From Neisseriaceae bacterium CLB008 (lineage in GTDB: Bacteria; Pseudomonadota; Gammaproteobacteria; Burkholderiales; Neisseriaceae), in NCBI GenBank assembly GCA_041228285.1, contig CP166133.1:2079380-2143379 (forward strand): DNA of 64,000 nucleotides, written 5' to 3'. A model generated the notes under the pieces. It was not told where the DNA came from. It was given only the letters and a program-made list of their open reading frames with translations, and made no database searches. Every line of letters begins with the position of its first letter. The stretch's first letter is position 1. This document shows positions 1-8,394 of the stretch, in pieces. The position numbers and the translations under genes are program-made.

Positions 1-815
1 AACAACGTTTCAGGCAGGTGTTTTTGCGCCAACTGCGTCACATTGGCCACAATGGGCAAGTGACTGACGCTTTTGGCCACAGCAATCGCCTCAATGTCCA
101 AGCGATAATTAGACAAATCGTTCAAAGACAGCGTACCCGCCTCACCCAGCATGACATAATGGTTACCTTGCAGCATGATGCGCTCAGCCGCCTTCAACCA
201 GGCTTCCACCGCATGATGCTTGTCCTTACACAGCACCACCGGCGTATTCAAGCAACCTACTTCATTTTGTAAAAACACATTTTCCATCAGCTCACCGCCC
301 AAATACAGCACATCAGCCTGAGCATTTAACACTGCGTCTAGCTGGCGCACATCGCGAATGCGCACCATGGCCGGCTTACCCTGGGCGTGTACGGCGTCGA
401 TTTGCGCCATCATGGCCTGCTTTTGCGCTGCCGCACTCATGGGCTCAGCATAAGGCTTAAGGCTGATGTAGTAAGGATCGAGATACACGGCATCCACACC
501 TGCTTGCCCAACGTCGATGCCGATACACAGCGGCTGCTCTTGCCCAAACGTGACGCCTCGCACGGTGATCAAGGTATTTTCAGGCTTGACCTCGCGGCTA
601 ATCATGCGCCAATCGTGCAGCACCCGCATGGCCCGCTCCACCTCAGGCAGGCATTCAAATTCTTTCGGGTCAAACACGCGCTCATCCCCTACGGCGCCAA
701 TAATGGTGCATTCAATGCCGCGCGACACGTGCTCGGTCAGGCCGCGACTGTGGATGGTGGCCACCACTTGATTAATGGCCACTTCGCTGGCCTGCTTTTT
801 CATTACGATGATCAT
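1..815 (-). CDS. DAHP synthase type I-beta-like protein, probable pseudoenzyme (3' end outside window)
   Basis: Hand translation of the minus strand gives an open frame running off the left edge. Residues 1-70 match the N-terminal ferredoxin-like regulatory domain of type I-beta DAHP synthases (start MIIVMKK, then GLTEHVSRG and IGAVGDERVFDP). The barrel domain follows and aligns along its length, but the expected active-site motifs are replaced. GPCSxE reads CIGIDVG, the KPRTSPYSF region reads LDPYYISLKPY, QIGARNMQN reads YLGGELMEN, LLKRG reads VLCKD, CERG reads GEAG, and DPSHA reads NVTQLA. Family knowledge says these residues bind PEP, metal and erythrose-4-phosphate, so catalysis looks lost while the frame stays intact. 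An extended -10 (TGCTATGAT, 847-855) overlaps in-frame ATGs at 848 and 851, which favours the start at 815. A sensor or regulatory role is only a guess. Confidence 0.72.
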   Translation of the reverse strand, partial: MIIVMKKQASEVAINQVVATIHSRGLTEHVSRGIECTIIGAVGDERVFDPKEFECLPEVERAMRVLHDWRMISREVKPENTLITVRGVTFGQEQPLCIGIDVGQAGVDAVYLDPYYISLKPYAEPMSAAAQKQAMMAQIDAVHAQGKPAMVRIRDVRQLDAVLNAQADVLYLGGELMENVFLQNEVGCLNTPVVLCKDKHHAVEAWLKAAERIMLQGNHYVMLGEAGTLSLNDLSNYRLDIEAIAVAKSVSHLPIVANVTQLAQKHLPETL

Positions 816-846
816 TGGTTCTTTGTCCCTGAGTACGTTTTCGTCC

Positions 847-855
847 ATCATAGCA
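847..855 (-). promoter_or_regulatory. Extended -10 promoter of the DAHP-synthase-like gene
   Basis: On the minus strand the sequence reads TGCTATGAT, a good extended -10 element, about 30 bases before the ATG at 815. No strong -35 is visible; TGGCAG lies 16 bases upstream. Its position argues against the two ATG codons that it overlaps. Confidence 0.4.
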
Positions 856-924
856 AACTACGGCAAGGCTGCCACGTACCAATGAGGGGTTTGGCTCAAC
901 TAATCAACACATTCAGCCCACGAC

Positions 925-1728
925 CTACCAAAATGCGTGAAAATGATGTACCGGGCCAATGCCCTCACCCACCTCAAGACTGTCAGCCGCCAGCAAGGCC
1001 TGCTGTAAATAAGCCTTGGCCGCGGCCACGGTACTGGACCAGTCCTCATGCCGAGGCCGCAGAGCCGCCAAAGCCGCTGACAAGGTACAGCCCGTACCGT
1101 GAGTATGCGTCGTCGCCACGCGTGGCGCGCTAAAGCGTTCGGCGCCCGTCGCCGTAAACAGCCAATCAGGACTTTCTGCTTCGCTTAAATGTCCGCCCTT
1201 CATCAGTACGGCAGGACAACCCAAAGCCAATAAAGCTTCGCCTTGGCGGCACATTTGTGCCTCATTAGTGGCCACAGGCTGATCCAACAGCGCCGCAGCT
1301 TCTGGTAAATTGGGCGTGATCAAGGACACCTTGGGCAACAAAACGTCGCGAATCGCCGCCACCGCATCCGGCGCCAATAAAGCATCGCCACTCTTGGCCA
1401 TCATCACGGTATCTAATACCACAAACGGCAAAGGATATTGCGCCAGCTTCGCCGCCACCACAGCCACCACCTCTTGGCTAAACAGCATGCCGATTTTGGC
1501 GCTGTCGATGCGCACATCGGTCAACACCGAGTCCAGCTGTGCCGCCACAAAATCCGTGTCAATTGGATACACCGACTGCACGCCCTTGGTGTTTTGCGCC
1601 ACTAAGGCGGTGATGACGCTCGCGCCATAAGCACCCAGCGCCGAAAAAGCTTTTAAATCGGCCTGTATGCCGGCACCACCGGATGGATCCGTGCCAGCAA
1701 TGGTTAAGGCGTTAATACGCATACTCAT
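925..1728 (-). CDS. thiD: Hydroxymethylpyrimidine/phosphomethylpyrimidine kinase ThiD
   Basis: ThiD phosphorylates 4-amino-5-hydroxymethyl-2-methylpyrimidine twice to make the pyrimidine half of thiamine. The 267-residue product has the usual length. It begins with the substrate-binding segment [19 protein letters not shown] and carries the ribokinase-fold anion-hole motif [10 protein letters not shown] near residue 212, including the conserved Cys. It overlaps the upstream thiM by four bases (ATGA), so translation is coupled. Both genes lie behind the TPP riboswitch at about 2626-2708. No thiE or thiC is in the window, so in this stretch the operon looks like precursor salvage. Confidence 0.95.
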   Translation of the reverse strand: MSMRINALTIAGTDPSGGAGIQADLKAFSALGAYGASVITALVAQNTKGVQSVYPIDTDFVAAQLDSVLTDVRIDSAKIGMLFSQEVVAVVAAKLAQYPLPFVVLDTVMMAKSGDALLAPDAVAAIRDVLLPKVSLITPNLPEAAALLDQPVATNEAQMCRQGEALLALGCPAVLMKGGHLSEAESPDWLFTATGAERFSAPRVATTHTHGTGCTLSAALAALRPRHEDWSSTVAAAKAYLQQALLAADSLEVGEGIGPVHHFHAFW

Positions 1729-2576
1729 AAATTAATCTCCGCAATCCCCGCCTGCACCGAGGCGGGATGATAATGATAAAGCGCGTCCACAAATAAGGAC
1801 ACAAAATGGCCAGGACCAGCCGCGGCGGCCGTCGCCTCGGCACCGCAGTCGGCCATGACGCGACAGGCCGTGGCCACCTGGGCCAGACGCATCGACTTCG
1901 GCAGCGGCAGGCCGCAAAATGCCGCCACCACTGCCGACAAAGCACAGCCAGTACCCACCACACGAGTCATCAGCTCAGCACCGCCGGGCACGGCCAGCAC
2001 GGCTTCGCCATCGGTCACATAGTCTACCAAGCCGGTTACTGCCACCACTGCACCCGTTTGCTGGGCCAGCGCCCGAGCCGAGGGAATCGCCGCGGCTGAG
2101 TCGGCCGTACTGTCGACGCCGCGCCCGCCCACAGCCAAGCCCGCCAAAGCCATGATCTCAGAGGCGTTACCGCGAATGGCTGCGGGCGCTAAGGTCAATA
2201 AGGTTTGAGCAAACTGAGTACGGTAACTCAAGGCCCCGACGGCTACCGGATCAAGCACCCACGGGCGCTGCGCCGCATTAGCCGCGGTAATGGCGGCCAG
2301 CATGGCACGTTCACGCTCAGGATAGAGCGTGCCTAAGTTCACCAAGACGGCATTAGCGATACCGGCAAACTCGGTCGCCTCGCTGGCTTCCACCACCATG
2401 GCCGGTGACGCACCAAGGGCCAATAAAATATTGGCGGTAAAGGACTGTACGACTTCATTGGTCAAGCAATGGACCAATGGCGGGGTTTGTTTGAATTGGG
2501 TAAAGATTGAGGCGGCGGTTGCCCCCTCTAAAGAAGGATAGGAAATCGGTTCTTGGTCAATCGGTTCTGCCACCAT
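1725..2576 (-). CDS. thiM: Hydroxyethylthiazole kinase ThiM
   Basis: ThiM phosphorylates 4-methyl-5-hydroxyethylthiazole, feeding the thiazole half of thiamine. Family features are the HCLTNEVVQ segment, ASPAMV, and the catalytic-loop motif GTGCALSAV near the C-terminus. The frame can be extended upstream to 2624, but the ATG at 2576 (MVAEPIDQ) is preceded by GGAG with six bases of spacing, so I chose it. It is the first gene after the TPP riboswitch and overlaps thiD by four bases. Its role is salvage of thiazole, in step with the pyrimidine kinase next to it. Confidence 0.92.
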   Translation of the reverse strand: MVAEPIDQEPISYPSLEGATAASIFTQFKQTPPLVHCLTNEVVQSFTANILLALGASPAMVVEASEATEFAGIANAVLVNLGTLYPERERAMLAAITAANAAQRPWVLDPVAVGALSYRTQFAQTLLTLAPAAIRGNASEIMALAGLAVGGRGVDSTADSAAAIPSARALAQQTGAVVAVTGLVDYVTDGEAVLAVPGGAELMTRVVGTGCALSAVVAAFCGLPLPKSMRLAQVATACRVMADCGAEATAAAAGPGHFVSLFVDALYHYHPASVQAGIAEINL

Positions 2577-2625
2577 CGCTTGCTCCATATAGATTAGGAG
2601 AGAACAGCGATTGCAGCACCACACA

Positions 2626-2708
2626 ACCGTGACTTCCCTCCGCTGGTATTAACCAGATCAGGTGTTACGGGTACTGTCTCAGCTTTGTCTTCAAAGCGCC
2701 CCGAGTCA
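2626..2708 (-). promoter_or_regulatory. TPP (THI-box) riboswitch controlling thiM-thiD
   Basis: The minus strand carries the conserved TPP aptamer signatures in order: a 5' P1 segment ending GGGG, GCTGAGA, ACCCG, ACCTGATCTGG with TAATACCAG, and GCGGAGGGA before the 3' P1 strand. It sits about 50 bases before the chosen thiM start, so TPP probably represses translation or elongation. A possible promoter just upstream has TTGGCC (2752-2757) and TAAGAT (2728-2733) 18 bases apart. Confidence 0.95.
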
Positions 2709-2774
2709 TTTACAACGAATACTGTGTATCTTAACGCATCACATCGATGCTGGCCAATCTAGGCCAGCGCAGGC

Positions 2775-3200
2775 TTACTCATCCACGCCAAACGGATCGC
2801 CGGCACAACCATTGAGCCAATCTTTCTTTTGCTCAGGGTCGAGCATTTGAAACAGCGCATGCTGTAGCTTCAGCTCACTGATCTCACGGCGTAACTGAAC
2901 CCGATAAAAATCGGTGATGAGCTTTTTCGCGGTGGCCTCGTCAAACGTGGGCCGCGTCATGAGGTTATTGATGCGCTCGTTATAGCTTTTTTGATAGCTA
3001 CGTTTAAACGCTTCATGGCCATCGTATTCACTTTTTAGCGCCAGGCGCATGCTCTTCAAGCGATCCGACTGGGATTTAGTGAGGTTTAAATGCTTGATGC
3101 CGCACTGTGGCCCATACGTCCCCCCAAACTTACCTTCGGCCCACACGGGCGATGCAGCCAGCGCGACCAAGGCCATAATTAATGAAAACTGTTTCTTCAT
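2775..3200 (-). CDS. Spy/CpxP-family periplasmic protein
   Basis: This 141-residue protein starts with a signal peptide (KK, a hydrophobic stretch, then a VWA-E cleavage site near residue 21). The mature part is mostly charged helices. It carries two LTxxQ-type motifs typical of Spy/CpxP proteins: LTKSQSDRL near residue 40 and LDPEQKKDW near residue 120. Family members are ATP-independent periplasmic chaperones or envelope-stress modulators. Two Cys residues, one near the mature N-terminus and one near the C-terminus (NGC), could form a disulfide; this is inferred. It stands alone, with no Cpx or Bae kinase next to it. Confidence 0.8.
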   Translation of the reverse strand: MKKQFSLIMALVALAASPVWAEGKFGGTYGPQCGIKHLNLTKSQSDRLKSMRLALKSEYDGHEAFKRSYQKSYNERINNLMTRPTFDEATAKKLITDFYRVQLRREISELKLQHALFQMLDPEQKKDWLNGCAGDPFGVDE

Positions 3201-3241
3201 ATTAAGATATTCCCATCAAATAAACTCACGGCCACAAGGCC

Positions 3242-4216
3242 TTAGGCATCAATCAATGCCTTAATGTGGGCCACCACGCTGCGCCCTAAAGAAGATGGAT
3301 CGTAGCCGCCCTCCAAGGTAGACACAATTTTACCGCCGCAATATTGATTGGCGACGGCCACGATTTGTTCGGTCACCCACTGATAATCGGCCTCAACCAG
3401 GCCAAAATTACCCATATCGTCTTCTAAGTGGCCATCAAAACCTGCACTAATCAAAATCAGCTCAGGCTTAAATTCGTTTAACTGAGGTAGCCAAACGGAC
3501 TCGACCATGTCACGAAAGCCTTGGCTCTTAGTGCCCGACTTAAGCGGGCTCTTAACAATATGCGGATTACTGCCTAAAGGCTCAGCACCGCAATAGGGGA
3601 ATAAATCTTGCTGAAAGGCCGACAGCAGCATGACCCGATCTTCATCTTGAAAAATCTCTTCGGTGCCGTTGCCGTGGTGAACGTCAAAGTCCACAATGGC
3701 CACGCGACTAAGCCGGTGTTCTGCCAAGGCATGCATGGCGCCAATGGCCACATTATTGACAAAGCAAAAACCCATGGTTTCTTCGGTACAGGCATGATGT
3801 CCGGGCGGACGAATGGCGCAAAATGCATTCGGCACTTGAAAATTCAACACCAAGTCTACCGCCTGAACCACCGCTCCAGCGGCCAAACGAATGGCCCGCA
3901 TAGTGCCCGAACTGATGCTCATATCAGAGTTCAAACGATTAAATACGTGCGGCTCGCTCGGCACCAAGGCCTCGATGTGCTGAATGTAACGCGGTGGATG
4001 AACCCGTGACAGCTGAATGTCGGTCACCGGCTCGGCCTCGAATTCTTGTAGAAAATCAAACACCCGCGCCGACATCAACTGGTCTTTAATCGCCATCAGC
4101 CGCTCTGGGCATTCTGGATTTTCTGGCTCGACTTCGTATGACAAGCAGTCAGGATGGGTAATGTATGCTGTTAACCCTTGATGGGTAAAATGTTGCGTAA
4201 GCCACTCAATGGCCAT
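3242..4216 (-). CDS. Histone-deacetylase-family hydrolase
   Basis: The protein belongs to the zinc-dependent arginase/deacetylase fold that includes acetoin-utilisation AcuC and acetylpolyamine amidohydrolases. Visible motifs are RPPGHHA (tandem active-site His) near residue 137, DFDVHHGNGT (zinc ligands Asp and His) near 175, SAGFDGH (third ligand Asp) near 260 and the catalytic-Tyr motif LEGGY near 305. All key residues are present. A GTG at 4228 is in frame, but GGAG lies six bases before the ATG at 4216, which I take as the start (324 residues). The substrate cannot be read from the sequence; bacterial members remove acyl groups from lysines, polyamines or small amides. Neighbours give no pathway. 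Confidence 0.88.
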   Translation of the reverse strand: MAIEWLTQHFTHQGLTAYITHPDCLSYEVEPENPECPERLMAIKDQLMSARVFDFLQEFEAEPVTDIQLSRVHPPRYIQHIEALVPSEPHVFNRLNSDMSISSGTMRAIRLAAGAVVQAVDLVLNFQVPNAFCAIRPPGHHACTEETMGFCFVNNVAIGAMHALAEHRLSRVAIVDFDVHHGNGTEEIFQDEDRVMLLSAFQQDLFPYCGAEPLGSNPHIVKSPLKSGTKSQGFRDMVESVWLPQLNEFKPELILISAGFDGHLEDDMGNFGLVEADYQWVTEQIVAVANQYCGGKIVSTLEGGYDPSSLGRSVVAHIKALIDA

Positions 4217-4311
4217 AACCGTCTCCACGTATTGGTTTAGGGATGCGCCTTAGGCAATCAATATAAACGCTGTGCCCATCACGAAGCAATCCCTAATCCC
4301 GCTGTGTTTGA

Positions 4312-4680
4312 TTAATGTGGCATGATCCAGGCCCAGACGCGGCGGCCTTCGTCTTTCAAAATATTAAACGTCCGGCAAGCCGACGGCGTAATCATCACCT
4401 CAAAGCCGATGCCTTGGCGGGTTAAGTGGGCGGTGATTTTCGGGTGTAAAAATTTTTGCGTCGGCCCACAGCCAAAGATGATTAATTCCGGCCGAGCGTC
4501 TAAAGCATCGGCAAACGTGTCTTCATTCACGTCAGCAAACACCAGTTCCGGTAGCGACACAACCTGTGTCTCATCTAGGCGAATCGGGGTTTCGTAGCGC
4601 ACCTCACCCACCTGAACGCCTGCCTCATCGTAGCTGGCAAAATACAGTTGATCCTGCGGTAAACTTTGGTCAATTTGCAT
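4312..4680 (-). CDS. Mth938/DUF498-domain protein
   Basis: A 122-residue protein of the Mth938-like (DUF498) fold, related to the mitochondrial assembly factor NDUFAF3. The signature segments are PELIIFGCGPTQKF near residue 65 and the C-terminal MITPSACRTFNIL with a conserved Asn-Ile-Leu near residue 105. Length fits the family. The bacterial function is not established. It is divergent from hom across a 124-base spacer. Confidence 0.82.
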   Translation of the reverse strand: MQIDQSLPQDQLYFASYDEAGVQVGEVRYETPIRLDETQVVSLPELVFADVNEDTFADALDARPELIIFGCGPTQKFLHPKITAHLTRQGIGFEVMITPSACRTFNILKDEGRRVWAWIMPH

Positions 4681-4750
4681 GATTTTCCTCTCTTTGACGC
4701 GAACTGTTTATATTTCGTGCAAACCATCGTGTTTTCAGCTACGATTATAC

Positions 4751-4772
4751 GTTTATTTTCAGACTAATAAAC
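4751..4772. promoter_or_regulatory. Inverted repeat in the hom upstream region
   Basis: GTTTATT (4751-4757) and AATAAAC (4766-4772) form an exact 7-base inverted repeat around an 8-base spacer, in the divergent promoter region of hom and the DUF498 gene. It could be an operator or chance in AT-rich sequence. Confidence 0.3.
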
Positions 4773-4804
4773 CAACAATATTTGGCAGCTAGCCAGGAGG
4801 ATGT

Positions 4805-6115
4805 ATGCAACCCATTAATATCGGCATTTTAGGCGTGGGCACCGTCGGGGGAGGCACCGCTCAAGTCATTCAACAGAACGCTTCAGAAATTCGACGCCGC
4901 CTTGGCCGCGAAGTTCGCTTATTCATGGCCGCTAGCCGCAATACAGAGCGCGCACGTGCCGTCTGCGGTGCAGACACCCTCATCAGCGCCGACGCTTTCG
5001 AGGTGGTCAACCACCCTGAAGTGGACATCGTGGTCGAAACCATTGGCGGCACCGACATCGCCAAAGACTTGGTGATTGCGGCCATTAAAAACGGCAAGCA
5101 CGTGGTGACTGCCAACAAAAAACTATTGGCTGAATACGGCAATGAAATTTTCACTTTGGCTGAACAGCACAGCGTGATGGTGATGTTCGAAGCGGCTGTG
5201 GCCGGCGGCATCCCCATCATTAAAGCCTTACGTGAAGGCCTATCGGCCAACAAGATCGAATGGATTGCCGGCATCATCAACGGCACCAGCAACTTTATCT
5301 TAAGCGAAATGCGCGAACACGGCAGCGACTTTGCCGATGTCTTAAAAGAAGCCCAAGCGCTTGGCTATGCCGAAGCCGACCCAACGTTTGACGTAGAAGG
5401 CCACGACGCCGGCCACAAAATCACCATCATGGCCGCCCTCGCCTTTGGCATCCCGATGCAGTTTAACAATTGCTACCTAGAAGGCATCAGCCAGCTCAAC
5501 GGCAAAGACATTCGCTACGCAGAAGAATTAGGCTATCGCGTGAAGCTATTGGGCATCACCCGCAAGACCGAACAAGGCGTTGAACTACGCGTTCACCCGA
5601 CGTTGATTCCAGAAAGCCGCCTCTTGGCCAACGTCAATGGCGCCATGAACGCCGTCTTGGTTAAAGGCGACATGGTTGGCACAACATTACATTACGGCCC
5701 TGGTGCTGGCGCCCTACCGACGGCCAGCGCCGTGGTGGCAGACATCGTCGACATCGGCCGCCTGATCACTGCCGACAATCACCAGCGTGTACCCTACTTT
5801 GCCTTCCAGCCAAGCGCTGTCCAAGACATCGCCATTTTACCGATGGATGAAGTACGCACCAGCTACTATCTACGCGTGTGCGTGAAAGACGAACCCGGCG
5901 TACTGGCCGAAATCGCCAGCCTCTTGGCCCACCGTCAAATCTCGATTGAAGCCCTCATTCAAAAAGGCGTGATCGATCAAGACAATGCCGAGATCGTGAT
6001 TCTGACCCACCGCACCGTGGAAAAAGACATCAATAACGCCATCGCCGCCATGGAAGCCCTGCCTTCAGTGACCCAAAAAATCACCCGCATCCGCATGGAA
6101 ACGCTGCATGATTAA
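4805..6115 (+). CDS. hom: Homoserine dehydrogenase
   Basis: This enzyme reduces aspartate semialdehyde to homoserine, the branch point to threonine and methionine. The 436-residue product has the N-terminal NAD(P) motif GILGVGTVGGGT, the TANKKLLA segment near residue 100, the catalytic stretch with GIINGTSNFIL near 155, EADPTFDVEGHDAGHK near 195, and a C-terminal ACT domain (YYLRVCVKDEPGVLAEIASLL) from about residue 355. It is the monofunctional form with no aspartokinase fused. A strong Shine-Dalgarno sequence (CCAGGAGG) precedes the ATG. The stop overlaps the next gene by eight bases, so hom drives a three-gene unit. Confidence 0.96.
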   Translation: MQPINIGILGVGTVGGGTAQVIQQNASEIRRRLGREVRLFMAASRNTERARAVCGADTLISADAFEVVNHPEVDIVVETIGGTDIAKDLVIAAIKNGKHVVTANKKLLAEYGNEIFTLAEQHSVMVMFEAAVAGGIPIIKALREGLSANKIEWIAGIINGTSNFILSEMREHGSDFADVLKEAQALGYAEADPTFDVEGHDAGHKITIMAALAFGIPMQFNNCYLEGISQLNGKDIRYAEELGYRVKLLGITRKTEQGVELRVHPTLIPESRLLANVNGAMNAVLVKGDMVGTTLHYGPGAGALPTASAVVADIVDIGRLITADNHQRVPYFAFQPSAVQDIAILPMDEVRTSYYLRVCVKDEPGVLAEIASLLAHRQISIEALIQKGVIDQDNAEIVILTHRTVEKDINNAIAAMEALPSVTQKITRIRMETLHD

Positions 6116-6491
6116 AAAACTGCGCCCTTGGTTCTTCATCATTCTGATTTTGGTGGCGGCCTTTTATTGGATGTCAAAAAAAGGCCTCAGCGCAGACGAA
6201 GCCAACCAAGCCATGGTTCAAGCCTGCGTACAAAATACGCCCTTCGACCCCAACTGGCCGGCCGAACTTGAAAAAGTCGGCATCCGTGGTGAGGCCGAAT
6301 GGGCGGTGCAGCCTTATTGCGAATGCACCATAGCGGGCCTATTCGACCAAATGAACGCCGACGAAGTCAGCGCTTTTTCCAAGCTGACGCCAGAAGCGCG
6401 CATTGAAAAAATGGGCGGAATGGCCGCGATTGAGGCACGCAACCAACGTTGTTTACAAGACTTAAAGGCGCCAGAACATGCGCCCGCTTAA
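6108..6491 (+). CDS. Small membrane-anchored protein with C...CxC...C pattern
   Basis: I do not recognise this family. The 127-residue product has a short basic N-terminus, one hydrophobic segment at about residues 8-23, and an outer domain with Cys residues in the pattern C-(about 33)-CEC-(about 45)-C. The start lies inside hom (ATGATTAA overlap), so it is translationally coupled. The next gene encodes a lipoprotein with the same Cys spacing, which suggests two paralogous envelope proteins. Disulfides in the periplasm are plausible. Function is unknown. Confidence 0.75.
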   Translation: MIKKLRPWFFIILILVAAFYWMSKKGLSADEANQAMVQACVQNTPFDPNWPAELEKVGIRGEAEWAVQPYCECTIAGLFDQMNADEVSAFSKLTPEARIEKMGGMAAIEARNQRCLQDLKAPEHAPA

Positions 6492-6870
6492 GCCCTTGCT
6501 GCTGGTTAGCCTTGTCCTTGGCCTAAGCGCCTGTTCCCAGGTCGACGACATGGCGCGCCAGCAGGTGGCCAGCCAGCTGACTAATCTATGTGAAGCCAGC
6601 ATCAGCGCCAACGATGTATGGCAGCGCCCTGAAGTCGCCCTATTGGGCGGCGACAAGGTCAAACAAAGCTTGGTCAGTAACTGCGGCTGCGTCGGCACCG
6701 AAACCACGGCTGCATTTGAAACTTCGGAGCTGGTGACGGTATTGCTCAAACAAGGCCAGCTCAACCCGGAACAAAAAACCAAGATGAACGAGGTCATGAT
6801 TCGCTGCCAAACCGGCGATCTACCGCCGTTTGTCCAAAAGCTTTTTCAAGGGGTAACTGTCATAGAGTAA
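6478..6870 (+). CDS. Putative lipoprotein with C...CxC...C pattern
   Basis: The 130-residue product has a lipoprotein signal peptide with lipobox LSAC at residues 16-19. The mature part has Cys residues in the order C, CGC, C, spaced much like the CEC protein encoded just upstream, with which it overlaps by 14 bases. The two may be diverged duplicates, one held by a transmembrane helix and one by a lipid anchor. No catalytic motif is seen. Transcription probably ends at the hairpin at 6896-6919. Confidence 0.72.
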   Translation: MRPLKPLLLVSLVLGLSACSQVDDMARQQVASQLTNLCEASISANDVWQRPEVALLGGDKVKQSLVSNCGCVGTETTAAFETSELVTVLLKQGQLNPEQKTKMNEVMIRCQTGDLPPFVQKLFQGVTVIE

Positions 6871-6895
6871 TGGCCGCAAGCGGCATGAAATAAAA

Positions 6896-6922
6896 AAGGT
6901 CACGCAAATGCGTGACCTTTTT
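6896..6922. terminator. Bidirectional rho-independent terminator
   Basis: AAGGTCACGCA and TGCGTGACCTT form an 11-base-pair stem with a two-base loop, with A-runs before and T-runs after. It lies between the converging lipoprotein gene and hflX. Confidence 0.9.
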
Positions 6923-6944
6923 AGTCGCCTAATACCGACTAGCC

Positions 6945-8036
6945 TTAGGCGTTAGCCAGCTCAATCATGGCCGCACGTAGCTCGTCTAAGCCTTCGCCAC
7001 TCTTGATGGACACCCGTACGCCCAATAGCTCATCCTCTTGACCACGCACTTGACCAATTGGCAAACGCGCATCCGCAGGGATTAAGTCCATTTTATTGTA
7101 CACTATCAATTGCGGCACTTCTGCTGCCCCAATCTCAACCAAAACCTCGTTGACATCGGCCATTTGACGCTCGTAATCCTCATTAGAAGCATCGACCACG
7201 TGCAGCAAGACGTCGGCCATAGCCGTTTCTTCTAACGTGGCTGAGAACGCCGCCACTAGGCTGTGTGGCAGATCGCGCACAAAACCAACGGTATCAGTGA
7301 TGATGACACTGGCCTCTGGGCTTAGATACAGTCGCCGCGCAGTTGGGTCTAGGGTAGCAAACAGCTGGTCGGCCGCAAACACCTCAGACTTGGTCAAGCG
7401 GTTAAATAAAGACGACTTACCGGCGTTGGTGTAGCCGACCAAAGCAAAGGTTTTCAGGCCGCTTTTACCGCGGCCTTTTCTTTGTGTGGCGCGCTGCTTC
7501 TTAACGTCTTTCAAACGCGCTTTAAGGCGCGCAATTTTGTTGACGATGAGGCGTCGGTCGGTTTCGAGCTGGGTTTCCCCTGGGCCTTTCAAACCAATAC
7601 CGCCGCGTTGACTCTTCAGGTGTTTATACCCTCGAACCAAACGACTAGACAAATGGGTCAACTGAGCCAGCTCAACCTGTAATTTGCCCTCTTGGCTTTG
7701 CGCACGCATCGCAAAAATAGCCAAGATTAAGCCGACGCGATCCAAAACACGGCACTGCATGGCCTGCTCTAGGTTACGCTCCTGGGTCGGGGTTAGCTCA
7801 TGGTTAAACACCACAAGGTCAATGTTCTGCTCTTGCACCAAGGCAGCAATTTCTTGCGCCTTACCCGTGCCGACAAACAGCGCCGCGTGCGGGCTAGCAC
7901 GTTTACAGGTCAAGACCGATACCAAGTCCCCTTCGACGGCGGCAATCAGGTCTTTGGCCTCTTCTAGGGCGTTCTCGAAGTCGGCAGCATGAAAATCAAC
8001 CCCAACCAGAAGTACTCGTTCTGATTGGGGTTGCAA
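6945..8036 (-). CDS. hflX: Ribosome-associated GTPase HflX
   Basis: HflX binds the 50S subunit and rescues or splits stalled ribosomes. The 363-residue product has the N-terminal HflX domain (LLVGVDF, then FVGTGKAQEI), the linker with RGGIGLKGPGETQLE, and a G domain with G1 ALVGYTNAGKSSLFN near residue 200, G3 DTVGF and G4 NKMD. The C-terminal tail is short compared with E. coli HflX. The best start is a TTG at 8036, 20 bases after hfq; no ATG lies between the preceding in-frame stop and this position. It is the last gene of a der-hfq-hflX run. Confidence 0.92.
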   Translation of the reverse strand: MQPQSERVLLVGVDFHAADFENALEEAKDLIAAVEGDLVSVLTCKRASPHAALFVGTGKAQEIAALVQEQNIDLVVFNHELTPTQERNLEQAMQCRVLDRVGLILAIFAMRAQSQEGKLQVELAQLTHLSSRLVRGYKHLKSQRGGIGLKGPGETQLETDRRLIVNKIARLKARLKDVKKQRATQRKGRGKSGLKTFALVGYTNAGKSSLFNRLTKSEVFAADQLFATLDPTARRLYLSPEASVIITDTVGFVRDLPHSLVAAFSATLEETAMADVLLHVVDASNEDYERQMADVNEVLVEIGAAEVPQLIVYNKMDLIPADARLPIGQVRGQEDELLGVRVSIKSGEGLDELRAAMIELANA

Positions 8037-8055
8037 GGTGTCGAGCCCGTGACGA

Positions 8056-8313
8056 TTATTCTGCAGAATCGGTACCTGCTGCAGGTTTGTCGTGACTGAT
8101 GCTCACTGCGCGTGCGGGCACCACAGTAGAAATTGCGTGTTTGTACACCATTTGAGTAACACTGGTGTTGCGTAATAAAACCACGTATTGGTCAAATGAT
8201 TCAACTTGACCTTGTAGTTTAATGCCGTTTACCAAGTAAATTGAAACGGGCACATGCTCTTTACGCAAAGCATTTAAAAAAGGATCTTGTAACAATTGCC
8301 CTTTATTATTCAT
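8056..8313 (-). CDS. hfq: RNA chaperone Hfq
   Basis: Hfq forms a hexameric ring that pairs small RNAs with mRNAs. The Sm1 motif ([20 protein letters not shown]) and Sm2 motif ([12 protein letters not shown]) are complete, including the distal and proximal RNA-binding residues Gln8, Phe42 and the KH pair. A short acidic tail follows. ATG at 8328 is also in frame, but starting at 8313 gives [13 protein letters not shown], matching known Hfq N-termini, and puts GGAG nine bases upstream. It lies between der and hflX, a common order. Confidence 0.96.
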   Translation of the reverse strand: MNNKGQLLQDPFLNALRKEHVPVSIYLVNGIKLQGQVESFDQYVVLLRNTSVTQMVYKHAISTVVPARAVSISHDKPAAGTDSAE

Positions 8314-8394
8314 ATTTAACTGCTCCATCTTATTGTGATTATTTATGGCCTAAAAAGGTCTTTTACATCTTTTGCACCACTACATGCTAACACA

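Noticed and set aside
387-1133. Long plus-strand open frame of 248 codons over the DAHP-synthase-like gene and thiD
   Set aside because: It is antisense to two recognisable genes, its translation has no family features and it spans their boundary.
1712-2155. Several Arg/His/Pro-rich frames on both strands over thiM
   Set aside because: Composition is typical of out-of-frame reading in GC-rich coding DNA; thiM is clear in its own frame.
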